The position numbers were made by a program, and so were the translations under genes. A stretch of DNA of 64,000 nt from Hyphomicrobiales bacterium (GTDB taxonomy: Bacteria > Pseudomonadota > Alphaproteobacteria > Rhizobiales > Rhizobiaceae): NCBI GenBank assembly GCA_900469445.1, contig UBXM01000006.1, forward strand, positions 607,570-671,569. The letters run 5' to 3'. Of this stretch, positions 44,519-53,790 are shown piece after piece (position 1 is the first letter of the stretch; every line of letters begins with the position of its first letter). The notes beneath the pieces are model-generated. The model was not told the DNA's origin. It saw only the letters and a program-made list of their open reading frames with translations, and made no database searches.

Positions 44519-45286
44519 ATGAAGATCGATCTGAATTCCGATATGGGTGAGGGTTTTGGCCCTTATAGCCTGTGCGACGACGAGGCGATGATGAAGGTCG
44601 TGTCCTCGGCCAACATCGCCTGTGGTTTCCATGGCGGTGATCCCGATACGATGGCGCGCATGGTGCGCCTCGCCAAGGCAAACGGGGTTGGCATCGGTGC
44701 CCATCCCGGCCTGCCGGATCGCGCCGGTTTCGGCCGCCGCGAAATTCCCTATTCCGCCGATGAACTGCGCCAGCAGATGCTCTACCAGCTGGGTGCATTG
44801 AAGGCGATTGCCGCCAGCGAAGGCCAGCGCGTCGCGCATTTCAGCTTCCACGCCGCCATGGGAAACATGGTCAACCGCGACCCGAAGCTGGCCGACCTGA
44901 TGATGGATGCGATCCGCGCTGTTGATCCTGAATTGATCATCTTCGCCATGCCGGGCAGCGAGATCGAAGCTGCCGCCAGGCGTGCGTCGCTCAAGACCCT
45001 GCTGCTGTTTCTTGCCGACCGCGCCTATGACGCACAAGGTCGCCTTGTCGCCCGTGGATTGCCGGGTGCCTTGGTCAAGGATGAGGTGGCCGTGCGCGCC
45101 CGCGTGCGCCAGTTCCTCGTGGACCGGACCGTCACCACGATTGATGACGTGACCATCGACATGCCTGCGAAATCTATTCTCGTTCACAGCGATACGCCAG
45201 GTTCACTCGAACTGGCGCGGATCGTGCGAAGCGAAATCGAGACTGCCGGCAGCACGCTTGCACCTGCATCGGAGGTTGCCGGCTGA
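44519..45286 (+). CDS. pxpA: PxpA/LamB-YcsF family subunit
   Basis: A 255-residue protein. It starts MKIDLNSDMGEGFGPYSLCDDEAMMKVVSSANIACGFHGGDPD, the unmistakable LamB/YcsF start with Asp, Glu and His residues of the active site. GAGGAAGG lies just upstream of ATG 44519. With PxpB and PxpC it makes up 5-oxoprolinase in characterised bacteria. Confidence 0.9.
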   Translation: MKIDLNSDMGEGFGPYSLCDDEAMMKVVSSANIACGFHGGDPDTMARMVRLAKANGVGIGAHPGLPDRAGFGRREIPYSADELRQQMLYQLGALKAIAASEGQRVAHFSFHAAMGNMVNRDPKLADLMMDAIRAVDPELIIFAMPGSEIEAAARRASLKTLLLFLADRAYDAQGRLVARGLPGALVKDEVAVRARVRQFLVDRTVTTIDDVTIDMPAKSILVHSDTPGSLELARIVRSEIETAGSTLAPASEVAG

Positions 45287-45338
45287 GGCCGGCGCCTGTT
45301 CCTTTTTCACCCAAAATTCAAAACCGGAAGACCAGATC

Positions 45339-46541
45339 ATGCCCGCCACTGCCGATCGTTTGAAGAATGTCTCCATCTCCGCTTCCGCTGCGATGACGCA
45401 GCGCGCCCGCGAACTTGCTGCACAGGGGATCAAGGTGGTCAGCCTGTCCTCCGGCGAGCCGGATTTTCCGACCCCGGCGCATGCCATCGAGGCCGCTTAC
45501 GCCGCGGCTCTGGCCGGCGACACGAAATACCCGACCATGGACGGCACACCGGCCATGAAGGCGGCGATCATCCGCAAGTTCAAGCGCGAAAACAACCTGA
45601 CTTACGAACCGAACCAGATCGTCGTATCCGGCGGTGGAAAGCAGGTCATCTTCAATGCCGTGCTGGCCACCTGCAATCCGGGTGACGAGGTCGTCATTCC
45701 GGCACCGTCATGGGTCAGCTATGCAGATATCGTGAAGTTTGCCGGCGGCATTCCTGTCTCTGTGCCATGCCCGGAAAATGCCGGTTTCAAACTGCGTGCC
45801 GAAGATCTGGAAGCTGCGATCACACCACGCACCAAGTGGCTGTTCCTGAATTTTCCGAACAACCCGACCGGTGCAGCCTGCTCACGCGCCGAAATGGCGG
45901 CGATCGCCGAGGTCATGCTGCGCCACCCGCATGTCTGGATCCTGACCGACGATATCTATGAGCACCTCGTCTATGACGATTTCGAATTCTGCACGATCGC
46001 CGAAGTCGAGCCGCGCCTTTATGATCGCGTGTTGACCATGAACGGTGTTTCAAAGGCCTATGCGATGACCGGCTGGCGCCTGGGCTATTGCGGCGGACCG
46101 AAAGATCTCATTGCCGCGATCAGCAATGTCAACGGCCAGAATAGCGGCGGCACCTCGACGCTGACGCAAGCCGCAGCCGTTGCTGCCCTCGAAGGTCCGC
46201 AGGATCTGCTGAAGGAGCGTTCCTCGATTTACAAGACGCGCCGCGATTACGTGCTGGGTCGTTTGGCCGAGATTCAAGGTCTGCGCGCCCACAAGCCCGA
46301 AGGTGCATTCTACATTTTCCCGAACATGTCGGAACTGATCGGCAAGACCACCAAGGGTGGCCGCAAGATCGAAACCGATGTCGACTTCGTCATGGGACTG
46401 GTCGAGGAACATCATGTCGCGACCGTGCAGGGCGCGGCCTACGGCATGAGCCCATATTTCCGCATCTCCTATGCGACGAGCATGGAAATGCTGGAAGAGG
46501 GCTGCAACCGTATCGCCCAGTATTGCAAGGACATGAAGTAA
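45339..46541 (+). CDS. aatA: Class I aminotransferase, aspartate/prephenate aminotransferase type
   Basis: A 400-residue PLP enzyme. The Schiff-base lysine is Lys239 in NGVSKAYAMTGWRLGY; FLNFPNNPTGAACS and DDIYEHLVYDD are intact. It transfers amino groups between aspartate or glutamate and 2-oxo acids. The ORF extends further upstream inside pxpA, but the family starts at ATG 45339. Following pxpABC, it may use the glutamate freed from 5-oxoproline. A hairpin terminator follows. Confidence 0.9.
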   Translation: MPATADRLKNVSISASAAMTQRARELAAQGIKVVSLSSGEPDFPTPAHAIEAAYAAALAGDTKYPTMDGTPAMKAAIIRKFKRENNLTYEPNQIVVSGGGKQVIFNAVLATCNPGDEVVIPAPSWVSYADIVKFAGGIPVSVPCPENAGFKLRAEDLEAAITPRTKWLFLNFPNNPTGAACSRAEMAAIAEVMLRHPHVWILTDDIYEHLVYDDFEFCTIAEVEPRLYDRVLTMNGVSKAYAMTGWRLGYCGGPKDLIAAISNVNGQNSGGTSTLTQAAAVAALEGPQDLLKERSSIYKTRRDYVLGRLAEIQGLRAHKPEGAFYIFPNMSELIGKTTKGGRKIETDVDFVMGLVEEHHVATVQGAAYGMSPYFRISYATSMEMLEEGCNRIAQYCKDMK

Positions 46542-46557
46542 CCGGCTTCGGCCGGTT
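46540..46557. terminator. Hairpin with TTCG loop between convergent genes
   Basis: AACCGGC and GCCGGTT enclose a TTCG tetraloop, overlapping the aatA stop and 8 bases from the lysR stop. No long T run on either side. It probably ends or stabilises transcripts from both directions. Confidence 0.6.
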
Positions 46558-46564
46558 CTGACGG

Positions 46565-47470
46565 TCAGGCCTTCAGCCTGGCCGTCAGTTCAATGAGAAT
46601 ATCCCTGACTGCAATCGCCGGTTCCGACAGTGGCGTCTGATCGGATACACATAGAGACAGCGTCTCTTCGATACGCGGAGACACGAGGCGGCAGATCAGT
46701 TTCTCGCTGGATTCGGCAATCAGCCGGTCGGCTATCGCCTTCGGCATGATCGTGGCGCCGAGCCCCCGGTCGACGGAGCGGCTGAGCGTCCTGACAATTT
46801 CGACTTCCGCCACCACGTTCAGATTGACCTTGCTGCGCGAAAACGTGGTGTCGACCGCGCGACGGACGAAATTATAGGCCGGCGGCATAAGGAAGGGCAG
46901 GCTTTCCAGCGCATTGACGGGAACCGGCGCATCGCTTTCCTCCACATCGAAATCCGGATGGGCGACGAGAAAGAACTCTTCCTTCAAAAGCGGTTCGAAG
47001 CGCACGCCCTTGATCGGTCCGACGCCATGGATGAGCGCCATTTCCAGGCGGCCGTTCATGATCATCTGGCTATAGGTCTGGCCGACACTTTCCGTCAGAT
47101 GCAGCAGGATGCCCGGATGACGCTTTCGGGTTTCCTCCAAAAGTTCGACTGAAAGGGTTGCTGCACTGCTGAACGGAACTAGGCCAACCGAGACACGACC
47201 GGCGAGCGATTGTCCGGCAGTCGCAACATCGGACTGTGCCTGTTCCATCTGCCTCAGGATGATCTGCGCGTGGCGATACACCGCCTGACCGGCGGACGTC
47301 ATGGTCACCCCCTGCTGGCTGCGGATCAGAAGCTTCTGGCCGAAGTGATCCTCAAGCGCCGCAAGCTGCTGGCTGAGTGCCGGTTGCGCGAGATGCAGAA
47401 TGTCGGCAGCGCGGGTGATGCTGCCGCTGTCGACGATGACGATGAAGGATTTGAGGCGCCGGATATCCAT
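46565..47470 (-). CDS. LysR-family regulator
   Basis: A 301-residue regulator. N-terminal HTH (LKSFIVIVDSGSITRAADILHLAQPALSQQLAALEDHFGQKLL) and an effector domain starting VSVGLVPFSSAATLS. It is of the Nac/Cbl-like or cynR-like group (LAQPALSQQ). ATG 47470 matches the family start; the open frame to 47518 lacks a ribosome site. Divergent from the SDR/ABC operon with an inverted-repeat operator in between. Confidence 0.87.
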   Translation of the reverse strand: MDIRRLKSFIVIVDSGSITRAADILHLAQPALSQQLAALEDHFGQKLLIRSQQGVTMTSAGQAVYRHAQIILRQMEQAQSDVATAGQSLAGRVSVGLVPFSSAATLSVELLEETRKRHPGILLHLTESVGQTYSQMIMNGRLEMALIHGVGPIKGVRFEPLLKEEFFLVAHPDFDVEESDAPVPVNALESLPFLMPPAYNFVRRAVDTTFSRSKVNLNVVAEVEIVRTLSRSVDRGLGATIMPKAIADRLIAESSEKLICRLVSPRIEETLSLCVSDQTPLSEPAIAVRDILIELTARLKA

Positions 47471-47626
47471 GCTGATAGATGCTGCCGTGTTGAGAATGCA
47501 TTTTTCGACGGCCGCCATGCCTGCCGGACAGGCATTTTAGCGGGCCGCCATAGACCTTAGCCGATTGATTTGTAACGCGCAAACCGTCTTGTCGGCCAGG
47601 TGGGTGAAGCTCCATAACGCTTCCTT

Positions 47627-47643
47627 ATTAGCCCAAAACTAAT
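47627..47643. promoter_or_regulatory. LysR-type T-N11-A operator
   Basis: ATTAG-CCCAAAA-CTAAT is a perfect 5-bp-arm inverted repeat containing T-N11-A, the pattern bound by LysR regulators. It sits 59 bases before the SDR start and 157 bases from the lysR start. Confidence 0.65.
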
Positions 47644-47701
47644 CGGTCTTAGGCAAGTGAAAAAAGCTTCGCTAGTCTCGCGTTAACAAAAGGGGAGTTC
47701 A

Positions 47702-48475
47702 ATGCCGTTTTCCGATTACAACACAGCTCTGGTGACTGGTGCCTCTTCAGGAATTGGCGCCGCCGTCGTCGAAAGACTGTGTCGCGAAGGCCTCGAAGTC
47801 CACGCGGTCGCACGCAGCGCCGAGCCGCTGCGCGAACTTGCAACCCGTACCGGTTGTATCGCCCATGCAGTCGATGTGACCAATCGCGAGGCTCTCGCTG
47901 AACTGACCGGTCGGGTCCCCTTTGATATTCTGATCAACAATGCCGGCGTCGATCGTCCCAAGAAGTTTCTCGAAGCAGAAGACGGCGATATCGACCTTCT
48001 GATCGACGTCAATCTGCGGGCTGTCCTGCATCTCTGCCGCATGGTCGTTCCCGGCATGGCCGAGCGTGACCGTGGTCACGTCATCAACATTTCCTCGATT
48101 GCCGGAAACTACAATTTCGGCGGCAACTCCACCTATCATGCCGTGAAAGCCGGTGTGGCCATGCTTTCGAACCAGCTGCGCATCGATACCTTCGGCAAGC
48201 GTGTTCGTGTCACCGAGGTCTGCCCCGGACGCGTGGCGACGGATATCTTCAATCACGTCCACGGCAATGATCCGTCGATCCGCGAGCGGTTCATCGATGG
48301 TTTCGAGCTGCCTCAGGCTTCCGATATCGCCGACGCGATCGCCTTTGCGATTGCGGCACCCGTCGCCGTTAATATCGGCCATATGGAAATCACTCCGACG
48401 CTCCAGGTCATGGGCGGCCTGCAGACAGCCAAGCCGCAGACGCCTGCCGCCACTCCCGAAGGGGCCAAGCGGTGA
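47702..48475 (+). CDS. Short-chain dehydrogenase/reductase
   Basis: A 257-residue SDR. Cofactor loop TGASSGIG, NNAGVD and the catalytic Ser-Tyr-Lys set (ISSIAGNYNFGGNSTYHAVKAG). Residue Arg after HAVA (VARSAEP) suggests NADP preference. It is the first gene of an operon with a polar amino-acid ABC transporter, overlapping the first permease. The substrate is unknown; serine or 3-hydroxy acid dehydrogenases (YdfG-like) are the closest type by motif. Confidence 0.83.
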   Translation: MPFSDYNTALVTGASSGIGAAVVERLCREGLEVHAVARSAEPLRELATRTGCIAHAVDVTNREALAELTGRVPFDILINNAGVDRPKKFLEAEDGDIDLLIDVNLRAVLHLCRMVVPGMAERDRGHVINISSIAGNYNFGGNSTYHAVKAGVAMLSNQLRIDTFGKRVRVTEVCPGRVATDIFNHVHGNDPSIRERFIDGFELPQASDIADAIAFAIAAPVAVNIGHMEITPTLQVMGGLQTAKPQTPAATPEGAKR

Positions 48476-49179
48476 GCGGCTTTGATCTTTCGGCGATCCT
48501 GACCAATCCTGAATATGTCTCGATGCTCGTTCATGGCATCGAGATGACGTTCATCATCTATTTCGGCTCCTGGCTGATGGCGATGACGCTGGCGATCCTG
48601 TTGCTCGCCCTGCGCGTCTCTCCACTGCGTATCGGTGAACCGATCGTCGCCGCTTATGTCTCCTATCACCGCAACGTGCCGACGCTGGTGCAGTTGATGC
48701 TCTGGTATTTCGGCATATTCACGCTGATGCCGCAGGGACTGACGGACTGGCTGGCAAGCCATAACGCGGAAGCGATCTTTGCGGTCATCGGTCTCGGTCT
48801 CTGCCAGGCTGCATATTTCAGTGAAGACCTTCGCTCCGGCCTGCGTTCGGTCAGCCCGGGCCAGATGGAGGCGGCAAAGGCGCTCGGGCATGGTTATGCC
48901 TCCGCAATGCGCTTCGTCATCATGCCGCAAGGTGTCCGCAACGCGCTGCCGCCGCTGATCAACCACAGTGTTTCCCTGTTCAAGAACAGCAGTCTGGCCA
49001 TCGTCATCGGGGCGCCTGAACTGACCCACGCGGTCAAGGAAATCGAGAACATCAGCTTCCGTACCTTTGAAGTCTACATGATCGGTACCGTCACCTATCT
49101 GTTCTTCTCGCTCATCATCATGGGGATCGGGGCCTATATCTCGATGCGAGCCGATCCGGCGCTGAGGGCACGCGCATGA
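48472..49179 (+). CDS. Polar amino-acid ABC transporter permease
   Basis: A 235-residue HisM/GlnP-type permease with about five helices. The EAA loop is MEAAKALGHGYASAMRFVIMPQGVRNALPPLINHSVSLFKNSSL. Starts at a GTG overlapping the SDR stop. Confidence 0.9.
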   Translation: MSGFDLSAILTNPEYVSMLVHGIEMTFIIYFGSWLMAMTLAILLLALRVSPLRIGEPIVAAYVSYHRNVPTLVQLMLWYFGIFTLMPQGLTDWLASHNAEAIFAVIGLGLCQAAYFSEDLRSGLRSVSPGQMEAAKALGHGYASAMRFVIMPQGVRNALPPLINHSVSLFKNSSLAIVIGAPELTHAVKEIENISFRTFEVYMIGTVTYLFFSLIIMGIGAYISMRADPALRARA

Positions 49180-49934
49180 TCCAGGATTTTATCACCATCA
49201 TCCAGGACTACTGGCTGCTGCTTCTGATCGGGCAGTATCCGAACGGGCCGCTCGGCGGTCTCGCCAACACGCTGATCCTGTCGGCGCTGGCAATCGCGCT
49301 CGCTTTCCCGGTCAGCATCCTGATGGCGCTTGCCCGGCTCTCCAAGTGGTGGTTCCTGCGCTGGCCGATGACCGCCCTGGTTTACGTCACACGTGGCGTG
49401 CCGCTCCTGATGCTCATCCTGTGGTGCTATTTCGTCATACCGTTGTGGACCGGCGCCGATGTTCCGAGCTTCCTGATCATGCTGGTAACGCTGGTCATCT
49501 ATCAGGGCGCGTTCCTCAGCGAAGTCGTCCGCGCCGGCATCGTGTCGCTGGGGCAGGGGCAGATGGATGCGGCACGTGCGCTTGGCCACGGTTATATGGG
49601 CGCCATGCGCTTCGTCATCCTGCCGCAGGCGCTCTACAACATGATCCCGAGCATGATTTCCACCTTCGTCTCGACGATCAAGGATACGACGCTCGGCTAC
49701 GTCATCAACGTGCCTGACCTGACATTCGCGGCGAGCCAGGTGAACAACCAGCTACTGACGCAACCCTTCCAGGTCTTCCTAATCCTCGCAGTGGTCTACT
49801 ACATCCTCTGCTGGAGCCTGACCTATGTCGCCAACCGCGTCGAGCGGCGGATCGCCCGCCGACGTGCCGGGCCGCGCAATGCCCGCCTTCCGGCCGAGGC
49901 CGCGCCCCTCAAAACCATTACGGAGCAGCTATGA
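49176..49934 (+). CDS. Polar amino-acid ABC transporter permease
   Basis: A 252-residue second permease with the EAA loop [46 protein letters not shown]. Overlaps both neighbours by 4 bases. Confidence 0.9.
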   Translation: MIQDFITIIQDYWLLLLIGQYPNGPLGGLANTLILSALAIALAFPVSILMALARLSKWWFLRWPMTALVYVTRGVPLLMLILWCYFVIPLWTGADVPSFLIMLVTLVIYQGAFLSEVVRAGIVSLGQGQMDAARALGHGYMGAMRFVILPQALYNMIPSMISTFVSTIKDTTLGYVINVPDLTFAASQVNNQLLTQPFQVFLILAVVYYILCWSLTYVANRVERRIARRRAGPRNARLPAEAAPLKTITEQL

Positions 49935-50698
49935 GCACCTCAGTGTCCGAACCGCAGGCCGCCCCGGCGATCCGTATCGCCGACGTTTGCAAGAGCTACG
50001 GTGATTACCAGGTTTTGAAGAATATCAATGCCGAGGTGGCACGTGGCGAGGTTGTCGTCATCTGTGGCCCATCCGGCTCCGGCAAGTCGACGCTCATCCG
50101 CACGGTCAACCGTCTGGAAGAGATCAGCGGTGGCGGTATCAGCTTCGAGGGCCAGGATATCCACGCCCCGATGCGGGCAAGCGAACTCAACAAGCTGCGC
50201 AGCCGGATCGGCTTCGTTTTCCAGAGCTTCAACCTGTTCCCGCATCTTTCTGTCGTCGAGAATGTCTCCATGTCCCCGATCCGGGTGAAGGGCGTTGCCG
50301 CCGATGTTGCGCATGACAAGGCGTTGAAGCTGCTTGACCGCGTCGGTCTCGCCGACAAGGCCAACTCCTATCCCGGCCAGCTTTCCGGTGGGCAGCAGCA
50401 GCGCGTGGCGATTGCCCGTGCGCTTGCGATGGAACCTCCCGTGATGCTGTTCGACGAACCGACCAGCGCGCTCGACCCGGAAATGGTCGGCGAAGTGCTG
50501 AGCGTGATGAAGAGCCTGGCGGCCGAAGGCATGACCATGCTTTGCGTGACCCACGAAATGGGCTTTGCCCGCGATGTCGCTGACCGCATCTGGTTCATCG
50601 ACGCAGGCGAAATCCTCGAAACCGCTCCTCCTGAAGAGTTTTTTAAGAATCCACGACATCCGCGTGCTCAGCGCTTCCTCGCTGATCTGCGGCACTGA
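49931..50698 (+). CDS. Polar amino-acid ABC transporter ATPase (GlnQ family)
   Basis: A 255-residue ATPase. Walker A is [12 protein letters not shown], the signature is [19 protein letters not shown], Walker B is [20 protein letters not shown], and the H-loop is [15 protein letters not shown]. Ends 36 bases before the binding-protein gene. Confidence 0.92.
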   Translation: MSTSVSEPQAAPAIRIADVCKSYGDYQVLKNINAEVARGEVVVICGPSGSGKSTLIRTVNRLEEISGGGISFEGQDIHAPMRASELNKLRSRIGFVFQSFNLFPHLSVVENVSMSPIRVKGVAADVAHDKALKLLDRVGLADKANSYPGQLSGGQQQRVAIARALAMEPPVMLFDEPTSALDPEMVGEVLSVMKSLAAEGMTMLCVTHEMGFARDVADRIWFIDAGEILETAPPEEFFKNPRHPRAQRFLADLRH

Positions 50699-50734
50699 CT
50701 GCCTTCCACATAAAATAACAATGGAGAACAGCAA

Positions 50735-51571
50735 ATGAACTGGAAATTTACAACTCTCGCGGCACTCGCTGCCAGCGTCGCCGCTGTCGCGCCTGCCAAG
50801 GCCGACCAGCTTGCCGACATCCTGTCGGCCAAGAAGCTGCGCTGCGCTACCTTTGCCGACGTGCCGCCATTCTCGGCGCCGGACCCGAAGACCCGCGAAA
50901 TGGCCGGCTTCGACGTCGACCTCTGCAACGCGATTGCCAAGGAACTTGGCGTGACGGCGGAAGTGAAGCCCGTGTCGGTCGAAGCCCGCGTGCCGGAAGT
51001 CAAACTCGGCCGCGTCGACATCACCGTCGCAAACCTCGCCTATACGCAGAGCCGCGCCGAACAGATCCAGTTCAGCGATCCCTATTATCTCGCCAAGGAA
51101 ATGCTGATCGTTCCGACGACGGACGAAGGCAAGGTCAAGGCCGATTTCGTCGGCAAGCGCATCGCCTCGGCCAAGGGCTCGACGTCTGAAATGTCGATCA
51201 AGCTCAACAAGTCCGAGCCGCTCACCTTCCAGGATACCGCGTCCGCTTATCTCGCGGTGCAGCAGGGCAAGGCTCGCGGCATGGTCGCCAACACGATGAC
51301 GACGACCAAGTTCGTCAACGAGTCGAAGAGCCGCGGCAAGGAAATGCGCATGATCGAGGAGCCGATGCTGTACCAGCCGATCGGTATCGGCATGCAGAAG
51401 GACCAGCCTGCGCTGACCGCCAAGGTCAACGAAATCCTGCGCAAGCTGGATGCCGATGGCGAGATCAACAAGATCTGGGACAAGTGGCTCGGTCAGGGCA
51501 CGGAATACAAGATGACCCGCACCGACAAGGTTGTTCCGCTTTCCGAGCTGAAGTTCGACCCGATCCCGTAA
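50735..51571 (+). CDS. Amino-acid ABC transporter periplasmic binding protein (family 3)
   Basis: A 278-residue binding protein. The signal peptide ends at APAKA, followed by LRCATFADVPPFSAPDPKTREMAGFDVDLCNAIAKELG. The Cys pair (LRCATF and VDLCNAI) may be disulfide-bonded. The ligand is likely a polar or dicarboxylic amino acid but is not set by the sequence. Confidence 0.9.
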   Translation: MNWKFTTLAALAASVAAVAPAKADQLADILSAKKLRCATFADVPPFSAPDPKTREMAGFDVDLCNAIAKELGVTAEVKPVSVEARVPEVKLGRVDITVANLAYTQSRAEQIQFSDPYYLAKEMLIVPTTDEGKVKADFVGKRIASAKGSTSEMSIKLNKSEPLTFQDTASAYLAVQQGKARGMVANTMTTTKFVNESKSRGKEMRMIEEPMLYQPIGIGMQKDQPALTAKVNEILRKLDADGEINKIWDKWLGQGTEYKMTRTDKVVPLSELKFDPIP

Positions 51572-51624
51572 TCTGAAGGGCACATAGTCCCTTCTGATCC
51601 AAGACCACGATCCGACAATTGCCG

Positions 51625-51646
51625 ACGGCGGCAGCCTTGCCGCCGT
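51625..51646 (+). terminator. 9-bp-stem hairpin between binding protein and RraA-fold genes
   Basis: ACGGCGGCA and TGCCGCCGT form a perfect stem around GCCT. A weaker stem (GAAGGG and CCCTTC, 51575-51594) precedes it. Likely a processing or partial termination point that lowers expression of the RraA-fold gene. Confidence 0.5.
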
Positions 51647-51679
51647 ACGGTTTATCTATGGCCACGAGGAGGGCCTGTA

Positions 51680-52354
51680 ATGGTACATATCAAAGACATT
51701 CCCGAGCGTCCCTCCAAGGAGGACCTGGCAGCGATTGCGAAATTTTCGCCCGCCACCATTCACGAGGCGCAGGGCCGCCGTGGCGCATTGTCGTCTCGCC
51801 TGAAACCGGTCGATTACCGCATGAAACTCTGCGGTCCGGCCTTCACCGTCAAATCCTCGCCGCGCGACAACATCATGCTGCAGCTGGCGATCAACTATGC
51901 CAAGCCCGGCGACATCATCGTCGTCTCAGCAGGTGAATACGAAGAGGCCGGTTCGTTCGGCGACGTTCTCGCCAATGCCTGCCTTGCCAAGGGCATCGGC
52001 GGTCTTGTCATGGATACCGGTGTGCGCGACACGCTGCAGCTTCGCGAACTCGGTTTTCCGGTCTTTTCGCTCAGCACATGCATCAAGGGCACCGTCAAGG
52101 AAACGATCGGCACGACGAATGACTCGATCATCGTCGGTGGCGAAATCATCAATCCGGGCGACGTGATCGTCGGTGATGCGGATGGTCTGGTTGTCGTTCG
52201 CCGTAGTGAAGTCGCTGAAGCGGCAAAGCTTTCCCAGGCGCGCGAAGATGCAGAAGCAGGTTTCATCGAAGCCTACAAGGCTGGCGCCTCGGTTATCGAA
52301 GTCAGCAAGCTCGATCCGGTTCTGAAGGCCAAGGGCCTGATCGTCGACATCTGA
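51680..52354 (+). CDS. RraA-fold protein, possible aldolase/decarboxylase
   Basis: A 224-residue protein of the RraA/HMG-CHA aldolase family. GSFGDVLANACLAKGIGGLVMDTGVRDTLQL carries the metal and substrate loop with the Arg-Asp pair (VRD). In known enzymes this fold cleaves 4-hydroxy-4-methyl-2-oxoglutarate or 4-carboxy-4-hydroxy-2-oxoadipate, or decarboxylates oxaloacetate. It follows an amino-acid ABC operon and an SDR, so the acid could come from an imported hydroxy or amino acid. Function is not set. Confidence 0.78.
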   Translation: MVHIKDIPERPSKEDLAAIAKFSPATIHEAQGRRGALSSRLKPVDYRMKLCGPAFTVKSSPRDNIMLQLAINYAKPGDIIVVSAGEYEEAGSFGDVLANACLAKGIGGLVMDTGVRDTLQLRELGFPVFSLSTCIKGTVKETIGTTNDSIIVGGEIINPGDVIVGDADGLVVVRRSEVAEAAKLSQAREDAEAGFIEAYKAGASVIEVSKLDPVLKAKGLIVDI

Positions 52355-52364
52355 AACGCAGAAA

Positions 52365-52391
52365 GGGAAGCGTCGCCCGCGACAGCTTCCC
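52365..52391 (+). terminator. Hairpin after the RraA-fold gene
   Basis: GGGAAGCGTCGC and GCGACAGCTTCCC pair with one bulged base around a 2-base loop, followed by CTCC and no T run. It is 10 bases past the gene and precedes a better terminator. Confidence 0.5.
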
Positions 52392-52429
52392 CTCCAGACA
52401 ATTCGGGTCCGCAGTGACTGCGGGACATG

Positions 52430-52458
52430 AAAAGGGCGGCCTCTCGGTCGCCCTTTTT
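52430..52458. terminator. Rho-independent bidirectional terminator
   Basis: AAAAGGGCGGCC and GGTCGCCCTTTT pair around TCTC with one mismatch, followed by T5 on the plus strand and T4 on the minus strand. It ends the SDR/ABC/RraA operon and, from the other side, the gluconate operon whose last stop codon begins at 52461. Confidence 0.85.
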
Positions 52459-53010
52459 CTATCTTCCAGAGAGACTTTTCAGCCCATCGATTGCGAGATC
52501 GGTGATCTCGCCCGAAGTATTGTCGATATTCACGACGACGACACCTGCTTCTTGATCCGGCCTCTCCAGTGTCGCGAGCTGGCTTTCCAGAAGGCTGGTC
52601 GGCATGAAGTGGCCTTCGCGGCTGCCCATGCGTTTTGTCAGCAGCGCCTTGCTGCCATCCAGAAACACGAAGGCAAGCCTTCCGCCTGCCGCCGCGCGCA
52701 ACCGGTCGCGATACACTTTTTTCAGCGATGAACACGTCAGAACGATGCCGCTTTCGGCGTGATCGGCGAGGATCTCGCCGATACGATCGAGCCAGGGCCA
52801 GCGATCATCGTCGTTGAGAGGCGTGCCTGCCGACATCTTGGCGATGTTGGCCTGAGGGTGAAGATCGTCGCCTTCCTGATAGGGCAGGGAGAGCGCCTCC
52901 GCCAGACGCGTGCCGACCGAACTCTTGCCGCAGCCGGCAACGCCCATCACGATGATGGGCCGCCGGATGGTGTGTGCCTTAGAGGCTGATGGTGATGCCG
53001 CCGTCGACAT
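52459..53010 (-). CDS. gntK: Gluconokinase
   Basis: A 183-residue gluconokinase of the P-loop type. It phosphorylates D-gluconate to 6-phosphogluconate. Walker A is MGVAGCGKSSVG; EGDDLHPQANIAKMSAGTPLNDDDRWPWL and TCSSLKKVYRDRLR are signature pieces. It overlaps the SDR gene by 32 bases at its 5' end with start ATG 53010. Ends at a bidirectional terminator. Confidence 0.93.
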   Translation of the reverse strand: MSTAASPSASKAHTIRRPIIVMGVAGCGKSSVGTRLAEALSLPYQEGDDLHPQANIAKMSAGTPLNDDDRWPWLDRIGEILADHAESGIVLTCSSLKKVYRDRLRAAAGGRLAFVFLDGSKALLTKRMGSREGHFMPTSLLESQLATLERPDQEAGVVVVNIDNTSGEITDLAIDGLKSLSGR

Positions 53011-53746
53011 AAAGCGTGTGTCCATTCACGAAAGAGGAGCCCTTGCCGGACAGGAAAACTGCCGCGCCGACGAGTTCATCGACATTGCCCCAGCGGGCAG
53101 CCGGCGTACGCTTTTCCAGCCACGCGGAAAATTCCGGATTGTCGACCAGCGCCTGGTTGAGCGGCGTCTTGAAGTAGCCGGGAGCGATGGCGTTAACCTG
53201 CAAACCGTGCTTGGCCCAGTCGGTCGACATGCCCTTGGTGAGGTTTTTGACCGCACCCTTGGTGGCCGTATAGGGGGCGATGCCCGGACGAGCGAGTTCG
53301 CTCTGCACCGAGGCGATGTTGATGATCTTGCCGTGACCGCGGGCAATCATGTGGCGGGCGACAGCCTGACCGACATAAAAGACGCTGGAAATATTGGTGG
53401 TCAGAAGCTGCTGCCACTTGTCGGCCGGAAAGTCTTCCAGCGGCGAACGATGCTGCATGCCGGCATTGTTGATGAGGATGTCGATCGCGCCGATCTCTGC
53501 TTCGATGCGGGCGACACCGGCCGTGACGGAAGCATGGTCGGTTGCATCGAATGCGACGGCGTGGACGGTAAAGCCGTCTGCGCTCAGCTGCTTTTTCGCG
53601 CTGTCCAGTTTTGCCTCGTCGCGGCCATTGAGAATGATGGTCGCACCATGCTCTGCAAGGCCACGCGCCAGCGCCAGGCCGATGCCCTGGCTGGAGCCGG
53701 TGATCAGCGCGGTTTTACCCGTCAGATCGAACAGCGGAAATGACAT
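52979..53746 (-). CDS. idnO: Gluconate 5-dehydrogenase (5-keto-D-gluconate reductase), SDR
   Basis: A 255-residue SDR. It reduces 5-ketogluconate to gluconate. Cofactor loop TGSSQGIGLALARGLAEHG, NNAGMQHRSPLEDFP, catalytic Tyr-Lys in PYTATKGAVKNL and C-terminal YVDGGITISL all match the IdnO/Gno family. ATG 53746 has GGAGG with a suitable gap; earlier in-frame ATGs lie over the ribosome site. The neighbours idnD, gntK and the LacI regulator complete the pathway. Confidence 0.9.
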   Translation of the reverse strand: MSFPLFDLTGKTALITGSSQGIGLALARGLAEHGATIILNGRDEAKLDSAKKQLSADGFTVHAVAFDATDHASVTAGVARIEAEIGAIDILINNAGMQHRSPLEDFPADKWQQLLTTNISSVFYVGQAVARHMIARGHGKIINIASVQSELARPGIAPYTATKGAVKNLTKGMSTDWAKHGLQVNAIAPGYFKTPLNQALVDNPEFSAWLEKRTPAARWGNVDELVGAAVFLSGKGSSFVNGHTLYVDGGITISL

Positions 53747-53790
53747 CAGAAATTCCTCCGGGTTCATAAGGTTCTTTGACATTGACATAA

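Noticed and set aside
49940..51583. 547-codon minus-strand frame
   Set aside because: Antisense to the GlnQ-type ATPase and binding-protein genes, both of which are certain.
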